Shown here piece by piece: positions 17,412 through 26,783 of a DNA stretch of 41,611 bases. The position numbers and the translations under genes are program-made. The notes beneath the pieces are model-generated. The model was given only the letters and a program-made list of their open reading frames with translations, made no database searches and was not told the origin of the DNA. The stretch is from Robiginitomaculum sp. (GTDB taxonomy: Bacteria > Pseudomonadota > Alphaproteobacteria > Caulobacterales > Maricaulaceae): NCBI GenBank assembly GCA_026982415.1, contig JALSHE010000105.1, positions 1 to 41,611 on the forward strand, written 5' to 3'. Positions within the stretch are counted from its first letter, which is position 1. Each line of letters starts with the position of its first letter.

Positions 17412-17687
17412 TTAACCGCCTGCGGCTTGCTCCATACGTTTGGCCAAAGTGACGTCTTTCTCCGTCAACCCGCCCGCATCATGGGTGGTCAACGTCACAT
17501 CTACCCGGTTATAAACATTATACCATTGGGGGTGATGGTTCATGGCTTCGGCGACTACGGCAATTTCGCTCATGAAACCGAAAGCTTGGGCGAAATCTTT
17601 GAACTGGAAAACCTTGGTGATGAAATCATCACCGCCGCTCCAACCCGACAGGTCTTCGGCGATTTGTTTGGGGTCTAGCAGGTGCAT
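17412..17687 (-). CDS. phhB: Pterin-4a-carbinolamine dehydratase
   Basis: This 91-residue enzyme dehydrates 4a-hydroxytetrahydrobiopterin formed by aromatic amino acid hydroxylases. The signature is clear: [20 protein letters not shown], with active-site His51, His52 and Pro53, then THDAGGLT with His69. No phenylalanine hydroxylase gene is visible here, so its partner is elsewhere or it has another role such as molybdopterin chemistry. It is the first gene of the minus-strand operon with gluQRS and the Rieske oxygenase. Confidence 0.93.
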   Translation of the reverse strand: MHLLDPKQIAEDLSGWSGGDDFITKVFQFKDFAQAFGFMSEIAVVAEAMNHHPQWYNVYNRVDVTLTTHDAGGLTEKDVTLAKRMEQAAGG

Positions 17688-17785
17688 TTTTTTCCTTTAT
17701 TTTGGTCATATTTAAACATAATGGTGCCATATTCGAGCGCCATATACTAATAAAATAATGACTTAATAACTAAAGGAATGAAATT

Positions 17786-18172
17786 GTGGGACATCAAATG
17801 ATTTATCGGGTGTTTAATCCTAAAATAAATTTTGCATTTGCTATCCTGGCCTTTGCACTGGCGGTGATTATTACGGTAAGCTCACTGATACCGGCGCAAC
17901 CGAGTTTGTCGATCAATAACATGGATAAGATTGTGCATGTGTTAGCTTATGCGGTTTTAGGCGTAGCGGTATTGCCAGCATTTCCAAAAATAAAGCCAGT
18001 CAATATTTGGCTCGGCTTAAGCGTATTTGGTCTGGTGATTGAAGTGTTGCAAGGTCTGATGCCAACGGGGCGGTCGACCGATATATTAGACGGCATAGCC
18101 AATGCTAGTGGGGCATTGCTGGCCTTGGTGGCTTGGTCAGTGTTATCACGGCTTGTTCGCCGATTTATCTAA
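17786..18172 (+). CDS. VanZ-like membrane protein
   Basis: This is a 128-residue protein with four predicted membrane helices (about 12-34, 45-64, 70-90 and 103-123). It has the VanZ-like pattern MDKIVHVLAYAVLG and a short LPTGRSTDILDGIANASGA-type loop (here LMPTGRSTDILDGIANASGA). VanZ homologues are linked to teicoplanin resistance in enterococci, but small proteobacterial ones have no proven role. GTG at 17786 is chosen because AAGGA lies about 8 nt upstream; the ATG four codons later is too far from it. Confidence 0.82.
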   Translation: MGHQMIYRVFNPKINFAFAILAFALAVIITVSSLIPAQPSLSINNMDKIVHVLAYAVLGVAVLPAFPKIKPVNIWLGLSVFGLVIEVLQGLMPTGRSTDILDGIANASGALLALVAWSVLSRLVRRFI

Positions 18173-18326
18173 ATAGGGGATTTTGGTAGGTAACATTCTC
18201 GCACTTGACGAAATCCTCTCTATGTATTCAATTTAAAAGCCGTTTTCTGCACAATTGGTTTGACCACGCCTTAAACCTGTCCTTATGGTTAACACCGTGC
18301 TGGGGCTGTTTGATAAGGAGTGGGAA

Positions 18327-19472
18327 ATGACATTATTTTTAAGACCAATAACTTTCACAAGTATATTATTACTGGGTGCGAGCATCACCTCAACTGCACT
18401 GGCTGGTCAAGCTACACTACCGACATGGGAGCCGGATTTGGTGCCGTCTGGTGCAATTGCTGGGGAATGCTATGCCCGTGTGGAAATTCCGGCGCAATAT
18501 TCAACATCTACCGAAAGCGTTATGGTCGAGGAGGGCTATGCCAAATTGGAAGTGAGCCAACCGCAATTGGCCAGTCGCCAGGAACAGGTCATGACCAAAG
18601 AGGCCAGCATACGCTATGAAGTGCGCCAACCGCGCTATAAGACCGTGACCGAACAGATAATGACGCGCCCAGCCTATGATAAATTATCCGTATCGCCGCC
18701 GCAATTTCGCACGGTGACGGAAACAATCCAGACGTCTGCACCGCGCCTTATCTGGAAGCGCGGCAATCCGGGGCGTTTGCGGGCGCAAGGCTACACAATC
18801 CACGGTACTGCTGATGATCGTCGCCGCACCGGGCATTCTGGCGGAAATCATTCGGGCGGCAATGCTACGAATTTCACCTCACAGCTTCCTGCCACCAATT
18901 GCGGCTCCACTTGTGAAATATGGTGTTTGGTCGAGGAACCGGGTGAAAGCGTTAGCTTCAATAGAAAAGTCATGACATCGCCTGGCCAAGTGCGCCGTAT
19001 TCCTGTTCCGGCCAAATATACCCGCATCAGCAAACAGGTGGTCGCCGAACCGGGCAGTGTCCGCGAAATACCAATCCCTGCCGAATATAGAAGTATAACA
19101 GTAGAAGACGTGGTCAATCCGGGTGGGGAACGCATGGTCAATGTGCCTGCGGTTTACGGAAGTGTGAACAAACGCACACTGTTGCAATCTGAACGCTATG
19201 AATGGCGCAGGGTGGTGTGTAGGCCGGGCACGGCTAGGATATCAGGGGCAACGCAAAGACAGTCTGGATATGGGTCCGGGTATTCTAGTGGTGGTTACAA
19301 CTCAAGCTCTGCCCCAATTACCTATGGTTCAAGTTCTTCTACATCTCGTAGCTATAGTTCTGGTGCAGCTCCGATAATTTATAGAACTAGAGGTTCCGCT
19401 AGAAACGGGCAAGCCACCACCGCGCAAACGGGTAGAACATATTATTACGGCACCAATAAGCCTGTGAATTAA
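18327..19472 (+). CDS. Secreted protein with 23-residue repeats
   Basis: This is a 381-residue exported protein of unknown function. The ATG at 18327 has AAGGAG upstream and opens a signal peptide (about 1-26). Two blocks of 23-residue repeats follow. The first has four units (residues 54-76, 77-99, 100-122, 123-145) and the second three units (228-250, 251-273, 274-296). Units share a P-x-x-Y/F-x-x-x-x-x-x-V pattern. A Gly/His-rich linker (168-180) separates the blocks, and the C-terminus is Ser/Gly/Tyr-rich. Cysteines at 48, 192, 196, 200 and 298 flank the blocks. I recall related CYAKV..P..Y.TVTEQVLV repeats in OmpA-family proteins, but there is no OmpA domain here. Confidence 0.8.
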   Translation: MTLFLRPITFTSILLLGASITSTALAGQATLPTWEPDLVPSGAIAGECYARVEIPAQYSTSTESVMVEEGYAKLEVSQPQLASRQEQVMTKEASIRYEVRQPRYKTVTEQIMTRPAYDKLSVSPPQFRTVTETIQTSAPRLIWKRGNPGRLRAQGYTIHGTADDRRRTGHSGGNHSGGNATNFTSQLPATNCGSTCEIWCLVEEPGESVSFNRKVMTSPGQVRRIPVPAKYTRISKQVVAEPGSVREIPIPAEYRSITVEDVVNPGGERMVNVPAVYGSVNKRTLLQSERYEWRRVVCRPGTARISGATQRQSGYGSGYSSGGYNSSSAPITYGSSSSTSRSYSSGAAPIIYRTRGSARNGQATTAQTGRTYYYGTNKPVN

Positions 19473-19492
19473 TCCGAAGGATTAACCTAACA

Positions 19493-19523
19493 AAAAAGCC
19501 CGCTCATTGAGCGGGCTTTTTTG
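19493..19523. terminator. Bidirectional rho-independent terminator
   Basis: The perfect 13-bp arms AAAAAAGCCCGCT (19493-19505) and its complement (19511-19523) surround the loop CATTG. T-runs on both strands serve the repeat-protein gene (+) and the symporter gene (-), which converge here. Confidence 0.92.
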
Positions 19524-19541
19524 TTTTGCTTGAATGAGGGC

Positions 19542-21059
19542 TTAAGATTCCCCATCAACATTGTGCAAGCCTTTGGCGTGGGCGCTTTCGTCGTGGGGCT
19601 GTATCTTGCGCTTATAAGGACCACCGCGCGTCATGGACAGTACGACGCCAGAGAGAAGCAGTACTGCTATCAGGTTTGGTGTGGCCATCATGGCATTACC
19701 AATATCTCCCAGCTTCCAAACTGATTTAACAGCTAACAATGCGCCACCAAATGTAAAGAAGCACCAGACAACACGAAACGGTAGCACAGCTTTTTCGCCG
19801 AACAAGAACGAGATCGCCCGCTCGCCGTAATATGACCAGCCCAAAATCGTAGTAAAGGCAAACACCATGAGGGCGAAAGTAATGATGTAGCCGCCGCCTG
19901 GAATACCAGCCGCAAAGGCTGCCGAAGTAATGCGTGCGCCTTCAAGATTAGATTGCCAAGCAAAATCAACCGCTTGGGTTACCCCACCTACATCGGCTGT
20001 GAAATTACCTTTGACCGTCAAAATAACCAGTGCGGTCATTGTGCAAATCACGATTGTATCAATGAATGTACCGAGCATGGCGATAGTGCCTTGCTGAACC
20101 GGGTCTTTGGTTTTAGCGGCGGCGTGGGCGATGGGGGCGGAACCTTGCCCGGCTTCGTTTGAGAACAAGCCGCGTGCAATACCAGCACGGATGGCCAAGG
20201 CAACTATCGCACCTGAGAAACCGCCCGTTGCGGCAGTGCCGCTAAAGGCACTGGAGAAGATCAATCTAAATGCGTCCGGGATACCCGATGCATTCATAGC
20301 CAATACGATAAGTGCTGCTGTCACATACCCAAATGCCATGAACGGTACCAATTTAGACGCAAATTTCCCGATGCTCTTAATGCCGCCAATAATGACGACA
20401 AAAGCGAGAGCGGCTAAAATAAACCCAGTGGCAATGCGCGGCACGCCGAAGCTTTGATTGACAACATCGGCAATGCCGTTGGATTGTACCATATTCCCCG
20501 CAGCCACTGCACTTGCGAGCGTGCCGATTGAGAAAATAATTGCGAGCCATTTCCATTTAGGACCAAGGCCGTTCTTGATATAATACATAGGGCCGCCCTT
20601 AAAATTACCCTCTTCGTCGACTTCGCGGTAGCGCACAGCCAAAAGTGATTCGGCGTATTTAGTTGCCATGCCGACCAAGGCCGTCATCCACATCCAAAAA
20701 ATAGCACCCGGCCCGCCCAAGGTAATTGCCGTGGCCACCCCCGCCAAATTACCTGTACCAACCGTAGAAGACAAAGCGGTCATCAGTGCGGCGAAAGGCG
20801 TGATTTGCCCTTCTTCGCCTTTGCCACTTTTTCGCCCCTTCCACAACAAGGCAAACCCGGCGGGAATTTTTAATATGGGCATGAACCGCAATAAAATTGT
20901 TAAATATATACCCGTTCCAAGTAGGAGAATAGCGACGATTGGTAAATCACCGAGCAATGGTATATTGATGCCAAAGATTGAATTGACTGAACCCCAAAAA
21001 TAGTCGTCTGCCAACATGGCGACAAATTCATTGAATTTTTCCACGGATATATTCCCCAT
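19542..21059 (-). CDS. Alanine/glycine:cation symporter (AGCS family)
   Basis: This is a 505-residue inner-membrane Na+- or H+-coupled amino-acid symporter with about 11 hydrophobic segments. Family hallmarks are GTGNLAGVATAITLGGPGAIFWMW (about 98-121, shown by GTGN and GGPGA), KYAESLLAVRYR and SNEAGQGSAPIAHAAA. The ATG at 21059 has no clear ribosome site. A GTG five codons in (21044) has GGGGA at fair spacing and could be the true start. It is divergent from the aminotransferase gene 143 bp away; a link between alanine uptake and transamination is plausible but unproven. Confidence 0.93.
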   Translation of the reverse strand: MGNISVEKFNEFVAMLADDYFWGSVNSIFGINIPLLGDLPIVAILLLGTGIYLTILLRFMPILKIPAGFALLWKGRKSGKGEEGQITPFAALMTALSSTVGTGNLAGVATAITLGGPGAIFWMWMTALVGMATKYAESLLAVRYREVDEEGNFKGGPMYYIKNGLGPKWKWLAIIFSIGTLASAVAAGNMVQSNGIADVVNQSFGVPRIATGFILAALAFVVIIGGIKSIGKFASKLVPFMAFGYVTAALIVLAMNASGIPDAFRLIFSSAFSGTAATGGFSGAIVALAIRAGIARGLFSNEAGQGSAPIAHAAAKTKDPVQQGTIAMLGTFIDTIVICTMTALVILTVKGNFTADVGGVTQAVDFAWQSNLEGARITSAAFAAGIPGGGYIITFALMVFAFTTILGWSYYGERAISFLFGEKAVLPFRVVWCFFTFGGALLAVKSVWKLGDIGNAMMATPNLIAVLLLSGVVLSMTRGGPYKRKIQPHDESAHAKGLHNVDGES

Positions 21060-21202
21060 TTTGTTTAATTTGCAGAAACCTTAAAGGCTAAGTACGGTAT
21101 TGCAAAGAGAAAAATGCCAATCTTTCTAATGCGGCAATTTGCGGCTTTTCATTGGGCGCTAAATCGGTTAGCGAGACTTTATAATATTTGAAAGAGAATG
21201 CC

Positions 21203-22408
21203 ATGTTTGAAACCTTAACCGCCACCCCGCCTGATGCTATTGTTGGAATGATAAAATTGGCGGCGGCTGATACAAACCCAAATAAAATTGATTTAGGCGT
21301 TGGTATTTACCAAGACCCGACCGGCGCAACCCCGGTTATGCGGGCGGTGAAAGAGGCTGAAAAGCGCTTGCTGGCCGAAGAGACGTCGAAAAAATATATC
21401 GGCATTCACGGTAATCCGGCTTTCAATAGCTTGCTCTCTAAGTTAATGTTCGGTGCTGATAGCGAAGCCGTCATCTCTGGACGTTTGGCACTGGCGCAAG
21501 CGGCAGGTGGTTCGGGGGCGCTGCGCCTTGGCGCGGAACTTATCAAGCTTGCCAATCCCTCCGCAACCATTTGGATGAGTACCCCCACATGGGCCAATCA
21601 TCAACCGCTCATCGGCTCCACCGGGCTAGCGATTAAAGGCTACCCCTATTACAACAAACAAACCCAACGTATTGATTTTGACGATATGTGCGCGGAGTTG
21701 CGGAATAATGCCAAAGCGGGGGATGCGGTGCTGTTGCACGGCTGTTGTCATAATCCTACGGGGGCGGACCTTAGTGAAACTCAGTGGCAAGCTATTGCTG
21801 ATTTGATGTTGGAGAAAAACCTCTTGCCGTTTGTTGATCTGGCCTATGCGGGTTTGGGGGATGGTCTTGAACAAGACAGCTTTGGTCTACGCTTGCTTGC
21901 GGATAAATTCCCAGAACTTGTGCTTGCGGCCTCGTGTTCGAAAAATTTTGGGCTTTATAAAGAGCGCGTTGGTCTTGTCGCCGCCCTATGTGCCACGCCT
22001 GAGGACGCCAAACTGGCCAATGGTCAAATCGGGTTAACTATGCGCCGGATGATCTCCATGCCGCCAGACCACGGTGCGGCTCTAGTGGCTAAAATATTGG
22101 CTGACCCGGAGCTAACGTCTGATTGGAAAAACGAACTTGAAGACATGCGGGTGCGGATGACCAGCTTGCGCATTGCGCTTGGCGATACGCTCTTGGCAAA
22201 AGACGGCAGAAACACCAATGGGCAAATGGCCGCAGCTATCACCGCCCAAAAAGGTATGTTCTCCCTTTTACCCGTAACCCCCGAACAGGCTGAAAAACTC
22301 CGTAGTGAACATTCCGTGTTTTTGCTCAATTCTGGCCGGATTAATATTGCAGGCGCAAAGGTGGAAACCATCGACAGGCTTGCCGATTGCATTCTGGCGG
22401 TTCTGTAA
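21203..22408 (+). CDS. Aspartate/aromatic aminotransferase (class I, AspC/TyrB type)
   Basis: This is a PLP-dependent enzyme moving amino groups between aspartate or aromatic amino acids and 2-oxoglutarate. The 401-residue length and the SCSKNFGLYKERVG segment, with PLP-binding Lys247, match the E. coli AspC/TyrB subgroup. HGCCHNPTGADL and the DLAYAGLGDGLE segment are also conserved, and FLLNSGRINIAG is near the end. I start at ATG 21203, just after AGAGA. A five-codon extension to a TTG is possible. Sequence alone does not separate AspC from TyrB. Confidence 0.93.
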   Translation: MFETLTATPPDAIVGMIKLAAADTNPNKIDLGVGIYQDPTGATPVMRAVKEAEKRLLAEETSKKYIGIHGNPAFNSLLSKLMFGADSEAVISGRLALAQAAGGSGALRLGAELIKLANPSATIWMSTPTWANHQPLIGSTGLAIKGYPYYNKQTQRIDFDDMCAELRNNAKAGDAVLLHGCCHNPTGADLSETQWQAIADLMLEKNLLPFVDLAYAGLGDGLEQDSFGLRLLADKFPELVLAASCSKNFGLYKERVGLVAALCATPEDAKLANGQIGLTMRRMISMPPDHGAALVAKILADPELTSDWKNELEDMRVRMTSLRIALGDTLLAKDGRNTNGQMAAAITAQKGMFSLLPVTPEQAEKLRSEHSVFLLNSGRINIAGAKVETIDRLADCILAVL

Positions 22409-22418
22409 AGTTCGGTCT

Positions 22419-23435
22419 TTAAAATTTGAAAAGTGGGATAAAACCCATTTTGACCTCGCCGTTTTTGATCGTTATATCAACGGATTTGCGACCATCAGCT
22501 TCGGTTTCTTTTAATGAGATCAGCATATTGGCTTGGACGGCATATTGCTCAAAGTCAGGATTGCTCTCAATGATTTTTTGGATCAAGGGTTTGGGTTTCT
22601 TAATACGGATGTGGATTTTCCCTTCCGGCAAACCGTTTTTAAACACGAGATTAAAATTCCCGATAATATCGGCGTCTCCCCATTTTATGGCCCAGTGTTC
22701 CGAATTGATGCGGCTATTGGTGGCCAACCAAGCGTTCACACCATCTGTTTCCAAAATGGACCAATTCGTAATATCAGCGTCCAGTTCGACCAAAGCCAAT
22801 TTACGCCCGAGAATATTATCGAGTATGTTCGGGATTTTTGGTGACAGGCGAAAGTTCTGTCCCATAGCTGAAACACGCCCTATGTCGCCGGAAATTTTTA
22901 TGCCTGCTCCAAGAGTACCCAATTGGCTGATCAGCGGCGGGGTGCCGACGAGACTATCAAGCTGGGCGCGACCCATCTCAAATCGCGCTAATTTCAATTT
23001 ACCCGCCGTGTTGACAACCATATGTGCATTGATATTTGCAGGCGCAATGTCGAACATATAGCGTTCGCCATTCCTACCGCGCATGTCGATGCGCATTTGC
23101 CCCCGATGCTCAACGTTCCAAGATAAAGGGGTTAAAGTGGCGCTATGGGCACGTAGACTATCAGATTTAATCGACCAGTTTTTTGTTGGATCGGGAGTTT
23201 CGCTAAGGGGTGCTCGTATAGATACATTGTTGGTTGATGCGTCGAGGGTAAATGGGAAACCTGCGACGCTAAGTCCGCCGTGGCCAATTTCGTAATTTTG
23301 TTTTTCTAGATTGGCAATGCCGCCGATCAAACTTTTGACCATAATTCCGCGCATAAAAATCCAGGCACCCATAATCGAAACGATCACCAATAGGCACAGT
23401 ATAACCATTCGCGGCCAAGTGATAAGTTTTTTCAC
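22419..23435 (-). CDS. DUF2125 family protein
   Basis: This is a 338-residue protein with one N-terminal membrane anchor (about residues 10-32). A long beta-rich region outside the membrane contains IGHGGLSVAGFPFTLDAS and ends GFIPLFKF. The pattern is that of DUF2125, common in alphaproteobacteria and without a known function; AsmA-like features suggest an envelope role. The start is a GTG (23435) with AGGGAT upstream. It is the last gene of the minus-strand ftsE-ftsX-ydcF series, 59 bp after ydcF, and is convergent with the aminotransferase gene 10 bp away. Confidence 0.85.
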   Translation of the reverse strand: MKKLITWPRMVILCLLVIVSIMGAWIFMRGIMVKSLIGGIANLEKQNYEIGHGGLSVAGFPFTLDASTNNVSIRAPLSETPDPTKNWSIKSDSLRAHSATLTPLSWNVEHRGQMRIDMRGRNGERYMFDIAPANINAHMVVNTAGKLKLARFEMGRAQLDSLVGTPPLISQLGTLGAGIKISGDIGRVSAMGQNFRLSPKIPNILDNILGRKLALVELDADITNWSILETDGVNAWLATNSRINSEHWAIKWGDADIIGNFNLVFKNGLPEGKIHIRIKKPKPLIQKIIESNPDFEQYAVQANMLISLKETEADGRKSVDITIKNGEVKMGFIPLFKF

Positions 23436-23494
23436 CTTCGTATCCCTAAAGTATTGCTCAATGTGCGCACCTCAACTCCCATAATATCTCTTGC

Positions 23495-24193
23495 TTATGG
23501 CTTTGTGGTGTCTTGTGCAATGGGCGTTTTTAGCTTTTCCCGGTTCGGACGTTTGCCTGGATCGCGGGCAAAGCTGACCAATAATTTCCCGTATTCCCGT
23601 GTTAAAAGTTTGGTCTTGTCCCAGCCGCCCCACCAAGGCGCATCATCTGTTTGCTCAGTTGCCACAGGATAGGCAATGATTTCAACACCATCCATAGCGC
23701 TGGAAATTTCCATTTTAGCGCGGGGCATATGATAAGATGACGTAACCAGCAGTATTTTTTCATAGCCAAGTGCGCGCGCCCAATTGGCGGTCTCTTGTGC
23801 ATTGCCGTAGGTGTTTTCAGCTTCGTAATCCAGATCGACACAACAGATAAATTTGGCTGCTTCCAGGCTCAACAAATTTTGTATCTGCGCTGGTTTGATT
23901 TTGCGGTTAACACCTGAAATCAGTAGGCGCTCGCCGTGCCCGTTTTGTAAAAGATCCGCGCCGACCATAAGCCTACTACCGTCTGCACCTGTAAGCACCA
24001 CTATACCGTCAACTTTTGGTAGGATAGCAGGTGGTTTGGCCGTCGATATATGAAAGACAAACAAAACAAAGCCGCTGACCAGTAAGGTCGCGCCAAAACT
24101 AAATAAAAACTTGAATAGTTTGAAAAGGGCACTGCGGATTGGCGTTTTTCCTTTGGCAGGTCTTGCGGATTTATTCTTTGCGGATTTATTCAT
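23495..24193 (-). CDS. YdcF/DUF218 family protein
   Basis: This 232-residue protein has a Lys/Ser-rich cytoplasmic N-terminus, one membrane helix (about 30-50), and a DUF218 domain with VDGIVVLTGADGSRLMVGADLL, AENTYGNAQETANWA and VTSSYHMPRAKM. The family includes SanA and ElyC, which act in envelope and cell-wall lipid-carrier homeostasis, though this member's role is unproven. Its ATG overlaps the ftsX stop (ATGA), so translation is coupled. The ftsE-ftsX-ydcF order recurs in alphaproteobacteria. Confidence 0.9.
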   Translation of the reverse strand: MNKSAKNKSARPAKGKTPIRSALFKLFKFLFSFGATLLVSGFVLFVFHISTAKPPAILPKVDGIVVLTGADGSRLMVGADLLQNGHGERLLISGVNRKIKPAQIQNLLSLEAAKFICCVDLDYEAENTYGNAQETANWARALGYEKILLVTSSYHMPRAKMEISSAMDGVEIIAYPVATEQTDDAPWWGGWDKTKLLTREYGKLLVSFARDPGKRPNREKLKTPIAQDTTKP

Positions 24194-25116
24194 GGGTAAA
24201 TTTCATCAAACAGTGTTTTCACTACTGTCTGCCAACTGGTGAGCGCAATGATCAGTGCCAAAATAATAGGGACGGCTATCACTAGGTAAATATCTGCAAG
24301 CGATAAATGCAGGCCGGGTAGAAAATAAGAAAATCCGCCGGATGTAGAAAACAACAGTCCGACTAGTACAGAAACTAATAAGGCAGCCAAAGCGCCTATA
24401 GCCCCGGCTTTAAACCCCGACCAAGCGAAGCGGAACGACAATAACCGCGCGGTATAGCGCGGCGGCGCGCCGACCTGGTGCAGGACATCCATGAGGCGGC
24501 GTTGCCTAGTCAACCCGGCCCGCGTGGCGAATATAGAGGCAGCCACGCTGGCTATGGTGATCAGAGCCAGCGCCAATAGCGACAGTACCCGCGCAGCGCC
24601 CGTTGTGCGTTTTATCTCTTCGTCCCACTGGCTGTGATCGTCTATATCGGCGCGAATGCCTGCGGCTGATAAAAGAGAAGTGACGTGTTTTATGTTTAAT
24701 TCTTGCTTCGCTTTTAGTTTCACGTCCAGCAAAATCGGAAGCGGTAGATCGTCGGGCAAAGGTGTATCTCCGAGCCATGGCTGCAACAGTTTTTTGGAAT
24801 GCTCTGACGGCAGGATCGTTATGGTGGCCACGGAGGGTAGTTCGCTTAATATGGCTTTTGCTTGCTCCGCTTGTTTGGTGTTTTCACCTGGCTTAATCTG
24901 CACGGTAACTGTTCCGTCCAGATTATCATGCCATCCTGCCGCCGCGCGGTAGCCTGAGGCGACGGCCAGTAGAGTAAGGGTAGCCAGGAATGCCAAAATC
25001 ACCAAAACCATGAATAAAGGCTGGGCGTCTTTTTTGTTTTGAGACAAAAGGGGCTGTGCCGTAATGGTCATCTGGGCGTTCATCTGGGCGGGTGAATTTG
25101 GTGGTGGTGTGTTCAT
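24190..25116 (-). CDS. ftsX: Cell division protein FtsX
   Basis: FtsX is the membrane partner of FtsE. The complex activates cell-wall hydrolases at the division site. The 308-residue protein has a first helix near 34-54, a periplasmic domain (about 60-170) and three helices near 180-203, 227-255 and 270-292. This is the standard four-helix FtsX plan, with LMDVLHQVGAPPRYTARLL between helices 2 and 3. Its ATG is 1 bp after the ftsE stop and its TGA overlaps the ydcF start. Confidence 0.93.
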   Translation of the reverse strand: MNTPPPNSPAQMNAQMTITAQPLLSQNKKDAQPLFMVLVILAFLATLTLLAVASGYRAAAGWHDNLDGTVTVQIKPGENTKQAEQAKAILSELPSVATITILPSEHSKKLLQPWLGDTPLPDDLPLPILLDVKLKAKQELNIKHVTSLLSAAGIRADIDDHSQWDEEIKRTTGAARVLSLLALALITIASVAASIFATRAGLTRQRRLMDVLHQVGAPPRYTARLLSFRFAWSGFKAGAIGALAALLVSVLVGLLFSTSGGFSYFLPGLHLSLADIYLVIAVPIILALIIALTSWQTVVKTLFDEIYP

Positions 25117-25117
25117 A

Positions 25118-25861
25118 TCAACTAATCTCTACACCGCTAATATGGCCACTAATATGCCCGTTCTTAATAGATAAAATATTGGCTCCGTCTGGAATGAGAG
25201 CAATATTATGGGTGGCAATAATTGTGGTCGTACCAAGTCTGTTCAACTCCGCAAACAGGCGGATGAGCCTGTGACCAATATCGTCATCGACATTTCCTGT
25301 CGGCTCGTCGGCAATCAGGATTTCCGGCTTGGCGATAACGGCGCGGGCAATTGCCGCCCGCTGTTTCTCGCCGCCAGAAAGCGTTGGCGGCAGGGCGTGG
25401 GCGCGGGCGCCTAGTCCGACCCATTTCAAAAGACCTAGCACGTCGTCTTGGTAATTCGCCCGTTTCTGCCCCGCAACCCGAAGCGGTAGAGCCACATTTT
25501 CAAACACATTTAAATGCTCTATCAAGCGAAAATCCTGCAAAACAATACCCATGCGCCGTTTAAGTGCCGGGATAGATGCCCTCTCGATTTGCGAGGTATC
25601 TTGGCCGAACAAAGTTATCAATCCGCGCGATGGGCGCATATGCAAATATATCAATTTGAGCAAAGTGCTTTTGCCTGCCCCTGAAGGCCCGGTCACAAAT
25701 GTCATGGAACCTTGCGGCAAGGAGAAACTGACGTCGCTCAGGATTTCTCCGTCCCGGTCATACCGAAACCCGACCCGATCAAACTGGATATTGGCGGTGG
25801 CATTCCCGCTGCGTATATGATGGCTATTATTGATGTCAGGTCTCGCATTTTGGTGATTCAT
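25118..25861 (-). CDS. ftsE: Cell division ATP-binding protein FtsE
   Basis: FtsE is the ABC-type ATPase that drives FtsX. Walker A GPSGAGKST is at 58-66 of the form starting at 25861, followed by a Q-loop (VLQDFRLIEHL), signature LSGGEKQR, Walker B ILIADEPTG and the H-loop THN. I chose the ATG at 25861 because AGGG lies just upstream. ATGs at 25876 and 25897 are in frame but lack a ribosome site. The N-terminus is about 25 residues longer than in E. coli FtsE. The gene is divergent from the zinc-ribbon gene. Confidence 0.93.
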   Translation of the reverse strand: MNHQNARPDINNSHHIRSGNATANIQFDRVGFRYDRDGEILSDVSFSLPQGSMTFVTGPSGAGKSTLLKLIYLHMRPSRGLITLFGQDTSQIERASIPALKRRMGIVLQDFRLIEHLNVFENVALPLRVAGQKRANYQDDVLGLLKWVGLGARAHALPPTLSGGEKQRAAIARAVIAKPEILIADEPTGNVDDDIGHRLIRLFAELNRLGTTTIIATHNIALIPDGANILSIKNGHISGHISGVEIS

Positions 25862-25939
25862 TTTGACCCTAGACATTTTATCACGGCTTCGCCACATTCT
25901 TATGACAATTTACTTATCACAACTGATTCGGAAAATCGA

Positions 25940-26752
25940 ATGATTCTTACCTGTCCCGAATGCGCAACGAGCTTTAAAGTAGCCGACGATGCCATTGGTG
26001 CCAATGGTCGGACGGTGCGCTGCTCTCAATGTTCCGCCACATGGTTTGTCGCGGCGGAGCCGGACGTCCTTAATTTGGAGGAGAGCAAAAAGGTTTCCGA
26101 AATCCGCGATCAGGTTAGCCGCGAAGCTGTATCAAGTGATATGGGGTCAGATTTTAAAAGTGTAGATTTTGACTATGATGATGCACTTGATAACACGCGG
26201 GAGCGCGACCTTGAAGCCAGCGCGGCAGGCATAGGCGCCCATGCGGCCATCCGCGATAATGCCGACCGCATACGGGCGCGCAGACGTTTATTCGGCGTCG
26301 GCATGATTTGGGTCGTGACCCTGTCAATTTTGGCACTCTTTGCGCTGTCTGCATTGTTATTTAGGGCAACAATTGTAGAAAAATTCCCCGGTACAGCACC
26401 AATATATAAAGCCATTGGCCTAGAGGCTAATGCGTCAGGACTGGAAATTTACAACATTGAAACCCGCTACGGAAACAATGAGGGTGTGCAAGTGTTGTTT
26501 GTCAGCGGCAAGATCAAAAACTACGACCGCAAAACCCGCGATGTAGATCTCATAAAGCTTAGTTTTAAAAATGAAGCCGGCGAAGTGCTCACCTCTTGGG
26601 TAGTCGAGCCGCCGCAAACCACGCTTAAGTCCGGCAAAACAATAGAATTCGCTTCCCAATACCCCAACCCACCAATAGACGCTGTAAAGCTAGCCCCGGG
26701 ATTTGTAGCAGAGGCGGGTGTGCAAACTGAACAGCCTACGGCATCGCAGTAG
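25940..26752 (+). CDS. MJ0042-type zinc-ribbon membrane protein
   Basis: This 270-residue protein begins with a zinc ribbon (Cys5, Cys8, Cys28, Cys31; MILTCPECATSFKV), then an acidic linker. A membrane helix near 118-140 follows, then a DUF3426-like C-terminal domain containing VQVLFVSGKIKNY and FASQYPNPP. The ATG at 25940 is set by the conserved zinc-ribbon start; the open frame reaches back to 25712 but overlaps ftsE. Function is unknown. Divergence from ftsE is conserved in several alphaproteobacteria, which hints at an envelope or division role. Confidence 0.88.
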   Translation: MILTCPECATSFKVADDAIGANGRTVRCSQCSATWFVAAEPDVLNLEESKKVSEIRDQVSREAVSSDMGSDFKSVDFDYDDALDNTRERDLEASAAGIGAHAAIRDNADRIRARRRLFGVGMIWVVTLSILALFALSALLFRATIVEKFPGTAPIYKAIGLEANASGLEIYNIETRYGNNEGVQVLFVSGKIKNYDRKTRDVDLIKLSFKNEAGEVLTSWVVEPPQTTLKSGKTIEFASQYPNPPIDAVKLAPGFVAEAGVQTEQPTASQ

Positions 26753-26783
26753 GGTTATTAGCAGGTCTATTTTCATTTCTACA

